From Cellulomonas sp. IC4_254 (lineage in GTDB: Bacteria; Actinomycetota; Actinomycetes; Actinomycetales; Cellulomonadaceae): a DNA stretch of 64,000 nt. Position numbers and translations under genes: made by a program. Under the pieces are notes generated by a model. That model saw nothing but the letters and a program-made list of their open reading frames with translations, had not been told where the DNA came from and searched no databases. Shown one piece after another: positions 60,694-64,000 of this stretch; position 1 is the stretch's first letter, and each line of letters starts with the position of its first letter. The DNA is taken from positions 1 to 64,000 of the forward strand of contig NZ_JAANNB010000001.1 of NCBI RefSeq assembly GCF_011603975.1, in the 5' to 3' direction.

Positions 60694-60717
60694 GCAGAGA
60701 GCTCGCGCCGTCCCCGC

Positions 60718-60927
60718 TCAACGGCGCTCGACGGCACCCACCCACACCCACGCCCGGTCCAGGTGGCCGTACTTGTCGACGTAGCGGACGTACACAGCCC
60801 TCTTCGTCCACGCGAGGGCATCTCCGTCCACCTGCAGGTCCTCACCGCTGACCGTCTGGATCCACACCCGGACCGCGATCGCCCGCTCCGGCCGCACCTC
60901 GGTGCCACTGCCGTACTGGCGGGGCAT
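60718..60927 (-). CDS. Small SOS-box-controlled protein
   Basis: A 69-residue, beta-rich, charged protein of unknown family (MPRQYGSGTEVRPERAIAVR at the start, DALAWTKRAVYVRYVDKYGH, RAWVWVGAVERR at the end). ATG 60927 has GCGAGG before it. A LexA-type box sits 56 bases upstream (60983-61014), so it should be induced by DNA damage. It is convergent with the frameshifted gene. Size and composition recall the small basic proteins of integrated elements induced by SOS, but no homologue is recognised. Confidence 0.7.
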   Translation of the reverse strand: MPRQYGSGTEVRPERAIAVRVWIQTVSGEDLQVDGDALAWTKRAVYVRYVDKYGHLDRAWVWVGAVERR

Positions 60928-60982
60928 CAACGACCTCGCCCTTTGCGGGAACGGCGTACTCCCCGACGAACGACTCACAGCC

Positions 60983-61014
60983 GCATCGTATCGAACACCT
61001 GTTCGATACGATGC
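60983..61014. promoter_or_regulatory. LexA (SOS) box inside a 32-bp perfect palindrome
   Basis: TCGAACACCTGTTCGA is a match to the actinobacterial/Gram-positive LexA box (CGAAC-N4-GTTCG). The symmetry extends beyond the box: GCATCGTATCGAACA (60983-60997) and TGTTCGATACGATGC (61000-61014) are perfect reverse complements around a CC centre. It lies 56 bases before the small gene at 60927. Confidence 0.85.
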
Positions 61015-61274
61015 ACCGCTCCGCTCCGCCTTAGCGCAAGCGGCGACAGGACCACGAGGGAGGGTGTCTCACCCGTGAGACAACCTCGCTGCACGCTTCG
61101 CCCCCGAGATCGCGGCAGAGATCTCGAGGCGATCGTCCGCGCCTGATGGCAAGACGATCACAACTCGCCGCGCGACCCACCCGCTCGACGAGCGCCGCCG
61201 CGCGGACTCGATCTGGCAACCTTGGCTCCGATGCGCTGGTGCATCAGGCACCACGCGAGAGCGAGGGAGTGCGC

Positions 61275-61505
61275 ATGGGCACGAACAGGAACGTCGTCCC
61301 CAATTCGTCCGGCAGATGGGACGTGACCGGAGCCGGTGAGCGACGCTCCGCACACACCGACACGCAGGCCGAGGCGATCGCCCGGGCCAAGGAGATCGTG
61401 CACAACGCCGGCGGCGGCGAGGTCACCATCCACGGCCGAGACGGCCAGATCCGCGCCAAGGACACGGTGGACCCGGGCAACGACCCGCGGAACATCCCGG
61501 GCTGA
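61275..61505 (+). CDS. DUF2188 domain protein
   Basis: A 76-residue DUF2188 protein (a small alpha/beta fold with a conserved HV/NVVP start): NRNVVPNSSGRWDV, then TDTQAEAIARAKEIVHNAGG, GEVTIHGRDGQIRAKDTV and NDPRNIPG. Family function is unknown; members are common in phage and plasmid-like regions. ATG 61275 follows GAGGGAG. A deleted copy of the gene with both flanks lies at 47273. A hairpin 80 bases downstream is shared by both copies. Confidence 0.88.
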   Translation: MGTNRNVVPNSSGRWDVTGAGERRSAHTDTQAEAIARAKEIVHNAGGGEVTIHGRDGQIRAKDTVDPGNDPRNIPG

Positions 61506-61834
61506 GCTCGCCGGAGCCTCCAGCTCGAGGCGCAGCACGGGTCGCGGTCTCATCCCCACAACCGCGCATCGCACTCCACCGGTCGCCGGCACGACGGAAG
61601 GTCGTACCGGAACCTCTCAGAGCGGCCTCACGAACGCCTTCACGACCATGCGGACATGCCGGAGCCTGCCGTCACACGCTAGCTCCGCGAGCCCGTCCGA
61701 CGATGACCAAACCGAACACGCCCGAACCGTCGAGCCCGGTGAAGTCCGACTCGCGACGCGGTTGGGGGCGTCAGTCTTCGAGAGGCCATCCGCGCGCGGG
61801 AGGGCGTAAGCGACAACGGAGCGCCCAGATGCGC
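61506..61834. other. 3' flank of the DUF2188 gene with repeat fragment
   Basis: No gene seen. It contains the hairpin at 61585 and, at 61619-61685, a segment matching 49519-49585 (downstream part of repeat R1: CACGAACGCC..TCACGACCA..GCGGACA). Confidence 0.5.
61585..61610 (+). terminator. Hairpin terminator of the DUF2188 gene
   Basis: GCCGGCACGAC (61585-61595) pairs with GTCGTACCGG (61601-61610), about 10 bp with one mismatch and a GGAAG loop. The same structure follows the deleted copy at 47445. Confidence 0.6.
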
Positions 61835-62608
61835 CTAACGTAGTTCGGCCAAGCGGACAGCGAGGTGGCCGAAGTGTGCCGGGTCCTCCAACCTGCGCAC
61901 TTCGATCCCCGGAACGTTGCGCGCAAGGGATCCAAGTTTCGCGTGCCCGTAGGTACGCGAGTCGAATGTGGGCTCGGTGTTGGCGATGTACGCACCGACC
62001 GTCGCCAGATAGGCCCAGCCGTCCTCGTCCGCGGAAGCCGAAATCGCCGCCTCCAGCAACGGGAGGGCGGCCACCGGGTCGAGCCGGACCGGTTCAACAC
62101 CCGCAGTGGTGCCAGACCCACGCTCGTGCTCTAAATTGCTGTCAGGGGCCGTTGCCGGAACCGCCGCCGGTGTTTCGCCGTCCCCGGGAAGCAAATCGAG
62201 GTAGGTGAACCGGTCGCAGGCATTCGCGAACGCACCAGGCGTGTGTCGCGCTCCGATGCCGTAGACCCGTCGACCAGACTCGCGGAGACGCACAGCGAGG
62301 CGAGTGAAGTCACTGTCACTGGAGACGATGCAAAAGACGTTGACGTTGCCTGCGTAGAGCAAGTCCATCGCGTCGATGATGAGGGAAGAGTCGGTAGCAT
62401 TCTTACCAGCGACATAGGCGAACTGCTGCACCGGCTGGATGGCGTGTCGAGTCAGCTCGTTCTTCCACCCGTTGAGGTGGGGTCGAGTCCAGTCACCGTA
62501 TCCGCGCTTCACGCTCAGCGTTCCGTAGCGCGCGGTCTCGGCGAGGACTCCCCTGACCTGATCACGCGAGACGTTGTCGCAGTCGATCAGCACGGCGACG
62601 TGATCCAT
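61835..62608 (-). CDS. NYN-domain RNase-like protein with C-terminal LOTUS (OST-HTH) domain
   Basis: A 257-residue protein. The N-terminal NYN/LabA (PIN-like) domain (about 1-140) has the acidic site residues in VLIDCDNVS, TDSSLIIDAMDLLYAG and CIVSSDSDFTRLA, and would cut or bind RNA using Mg ions. The C-terminal ~80 residues (DPVAALPLLEAAI to VRRLEDPAHFG; ADEDGWAYLATVGAYI inside) have the LOTUS/OST-HTH pattern, which binds RNA (G-quadruplex or dsRNA in other systems). I start at ATG 62608 because AAAGGA precedes it; the frame continues upstream without a better site. NYN-LOTUS proteins are widespread in bacteria but of unclear role. An inverted repeat lies at 62715. Confidence 0.88.
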   Translation of the reverse strand: MDHVAVLIDCDNVSRDQVRGVLAETARYGTLSVKRGYGDWTRPHLNGWKNELTRHAIQPVQQFAYVAGKNATDSSLIIDAMDLLYAGNVNVFCIVSSDSDFTRLAVRLRESGRRVYGIGARHTPGAFANACDRFTYLDLLPGDGETPAAVPATAPDSNLEHERGSGTTAGVEPVRLDPVAALPLLEAAISASADEDGWAYLATVGAYIANTEPTFDSRTYGHAKLGSLARNVPGIEVRRLEDPAHFGHLAVRLAELR

Positions 62609-62714
62609 GACGGTCCTTTGCTCGGGCGACGGTGTTGGGCGACGTCGTGAGCGTGCCATGAACGAACGACCTCTCGCGCGCTTCGAGGGGCCGTTCACCA
62701 GGTTGCCCACAACT

Positions 62715-62734
62715 GATACGCCTGTCGGCGTATC
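62715..62734. promoter_or_regulatory. Inverted repeat before the NYN-LOTUS gene
   Basis: GATACGCC (62715-62722) and GGCGTATC (62727-62734) form a perfect 8-bp inverted repeat with a 4-base centre, about 110 bases before the gene start. It could be an operator or a weak hairpin. Confidence 0.35.
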
Positions 62735-62832
62735 CATCGCAGTGACGACTCGCTGGCGAGCACCGTCTCGACCCTCGATCTTGCGGTTGGCGCGGGCGAC
62801 GAGACGGTAGCAACGGACGCGACTGACGAGTC

Positions 62833-63159
62833 GTGAGCCAGCCCAGGCTCACTCCGTGCGCCTTCTTCCCGCACGACCTCGGCGGACACCGGCTACTGGT
62901 GCTCGACCTCGCCCGAGCACTCGGCATCGTCCTGTGCTCCGCACCCGGCCGCCCCTGTGGCGCCACCGGGAGTGCCGGCACCGCCGCCTACAGCCCCGAA
63001 CAGATCGCGGCGACACGGGAAGCCGTCCGCGGGATCATCGCCGACGCCGGGATGCCGCTGCCGTGCTTCTGCAATGACACAACGGTGGCCCAGTCGAACT
63101 CATGCCCACCGTTCCGCCACCTCCCGACGACAGGCACGGAGACGCCGCCAGCCGGGTGA
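62833..63159 (+). CDS. Hypothetical protein
   Basis: Possible 108-residue protein from GTG 62833, not recognised. It contains FFPHDLGGHRLLVLDLARAL, a Cys-bearing stretch (LCSAPGRPCGATGS), YSPEQIAATREAVRGIIADA, and CFCNDTT, suggesting a metal-binding or structural Cys set (five Cys in all). There is no strong ribosome site. It precedes the kinase/PurA-like gene by about 115 bases on the same strand. Confidence 0.4.
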   Translation: MSQPRLTPCAFFPHDLGGHRLLVLDLARALGIVLCSAPGRPCGATGSAGTAAYSPEQIAATREAVRGIIADAGMPLPCFCNDTTVAQSNSCPPFRHLPTTGTETPPAG

Positions 63160-63275
63160 AATCAGGACTAATCACGTCGCGATGACACATCGATGCGGCC
63201 TCGTACTGGAACCTTGCCTCAGGCACGAGCGCTCCCTCGACCGACGGGGCCGCACCCGTCGACCTCGGAGGACTC

Positions 63276-64000
63276 GTGGACATCGTCGTCGCACTGTCCG
63301 GCGCCATCGCCGTAGGTAAGAGCACCGTCGCATCGAAGCTCGTTGACCGGTGGGGTGGGACCGTCGTCAAGACTCGCGACGCCCTTGTCGACCTCGCGAG
63401 CAAGCGAGGCGTCGACCTGACCGACCGCCGCGCGATGCAGGCGTTCGGCGACGTTCTCGATAGGGAGACCGCGGGGCGCTGGGTCAGCGATGCTGCGCAC
63501 GCCCACGACGGTGACGACTCTCGCCTCCTCATCGTCGACGCCGTGCGAATCCGCGAGCAGATCGACGAACTGAGGGTGTCGTTCGGGCGTCGACTCGTTC
63601 ACGTCCACCTCGTTGCCGCCGACCGCTCGGTCCTGGCAGAGCGGTACCGGGAGCGACGTCGCGACTCCGTGGCTGAGCTGGCGTCGTACGAGATGCTCGC
63701 CGAGAACTCAACCGAGGCGAACATCGACGAGCTCGGCATGATCGCTGACGTCGTACTGGACACCCACCGCAACACGATCGAGGACATCGTCATCCGGTGC
63801 GCGGCCCGGCTGGGCCTGCTTCCCGCCCTTACCGCCCCACTCGTCGACGTCCTCGTCGGAGGCCAGTTCGGTTCCGAAGGCAAGGGGAACATCGCCTACC
63901 ACCTCGCGCCCGAGTACGGCGTCCTCGTGCGAGTCGGGGGACCGAACGCAGGACACAAGGTCCGCCACGACGGCTCCGTCCTGACCCACCGCACCCTGCC
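63276..64000 (+). CDS. P-loop kinase fused to adenylosuccinate-synthetase-like (PurA/PurZ-like) enzyme, 3' end outside the window
   Basis: 241 codons are visible and the gene runs off the edge. Residues 1-180 form a nucleotide-kinase-like P-loop domain: Walker A SGAIAVGKSTVASKL (8-22), a LIVDAVRIREQID Walker B-like strand and a lid-like Arg cluster (ERYRERRRD, 122-130). After a short linker (LLPALTAPLVD), residues 190-241 begin an adenylosuccinate-synthetase fold: VLVGGQFGSEGKGN (192-205) equals the PurA GTP/IMP loop GAQWGDEGKGK, and GGPNAGHKV (221-229) equals GGNNAGHTV with the catalytic His227. The catalytic Asp of PurA is Ser200 here. GTG 63276 follows GGAGG. This is not the housekeeping purA; it looks like a specialised nucleotide-modifying enzyme. 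Confidence 0.8.
   Translation, partial: MDIVVALSGAIAVGKSTVASKLVDRWGGTVVKTRDALVDLASKRGVDLTDRRAMQAFGDVLDRETAGRWVSDAAHAHDGDDSRLLIVDAVRIREQIDELRVSFGRRLVHVHLVAADRSVLAERYRERRRDSVAELASYEMLAENSTEANIDELGMIADVVLDTHRNTIEDIVIRCAARLGLLPALTAPLVDVLVGGQFGSEGKGNIAYHLAPEYGVLVRVGGPNAGHKVRHDGSVLTHRTL

Noticed and set aside
1-64000. CRISPR arrays, rRNA and tRNA genes, intact insertion sequences
   Set aside because: I found no regularly spaced direct repeats, no recognisable tRNA arms or rRNA segments, and no transposase frame; the repeats seen are dispersed and tied to gene remnants.

Overview
The window is very GC-rich DNA with many GTG starts, dense short-gap operons, a GTP-type PEP carboxykinase, a RamB/PrpR-type regulator, DUF2510/PASTA and DUF305 proteins and actinobacterial LexA-box spelling. 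It is from an actinobacterium, most likely a Micrococcales member of the Cellulomonas/Promicromonospora kind (inference; no marker gene such as 16S rRNA is present). I see no rRNA, tRNA, CRISPR array or intact transposase.

Layout. 1-4.3 kb is an accessory edge: a replication-initiator-like protein with an internal duplication, a large HTH/HEPN-like protein, a small XRE regulator, and a 5'-truncated DUF305 gene with its terminator. 4.4-12.8 kb holds regulator/enzyme pairs: an FrsA-like hydrolase with divergent TetR, an MmyB-type regulator with divergent SDR, a membrane diguanylate cyclase, a DHA2 efflux pump behind a CsoR-like operator, a LysR regulator and an SRPBCC protein. 12.9-16.5 kb is a RamB/PrpR-type regulator divergent from PEP carboxykinase.

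16.4-38.3 kb is a large catabolic region. One strand carries an extradiol dioxygenase of the homoprotocatechuate type, a fused FAH-RraA protein, a GntR regulator, an HpaH-type hydratase and an HpaI-type aldolase. Next come a LysR, a second GntR, a DUF3500 protein and a complete peptide/opine-type ABC transporter with a fused permease-ATPase. Beyond these are an ACMSD-like amidohydrolase and an operon of dienelactone hydrolase, FAD monooxygenase, SDR, NTF2-like protein, FAH hydrolase, aldehyde dehydrogenase and (probably separate) quinone oxidoreductase. Six close copies of ATCGTATACGAT, plus one looser palindrome, lie in the promoter regions of these genes and suggest one GntR regulon. Lower-pathway products (pyruvate, succinic semialdehyde) would feed the aldehyde dehydrogenase and the adjacent PEP carboxykinase.

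38.3-47 kb: a LysR divergent from a DJ-1/PfpI and an OYE gene, then an alpha/beta hydrolase with two tandem paralogous MFS transporters and a convergent UTRA-type GntR regulator.

47-64 kb is a mosaic accessory region: a chemoreceptor, an Rhs/YD-repeat protein broken by one in-frame TAG, three tiny two-helix membrane proteins and a displaced rhs fragment, a lipoprotein broken by one TGA, repeated and degraded copies of small gene modules, an SdpI-family protein, a DUF2510-PASTA protein, a frameshifted gene, a small gene under a LexA (SOS) box, intact and deleted DUF2188 genes, and a NYN-LOTUS protein. At the window edge is an incomplete gene that fuses a P-loop kinase to an adenylosuccinate-synthetase (PurA/PurZ)-like enzyme in which the catalytic Asp position is Ser. 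This last gene and the Rhs/small-membrane-protein array are the best candidates for undescribed biology.
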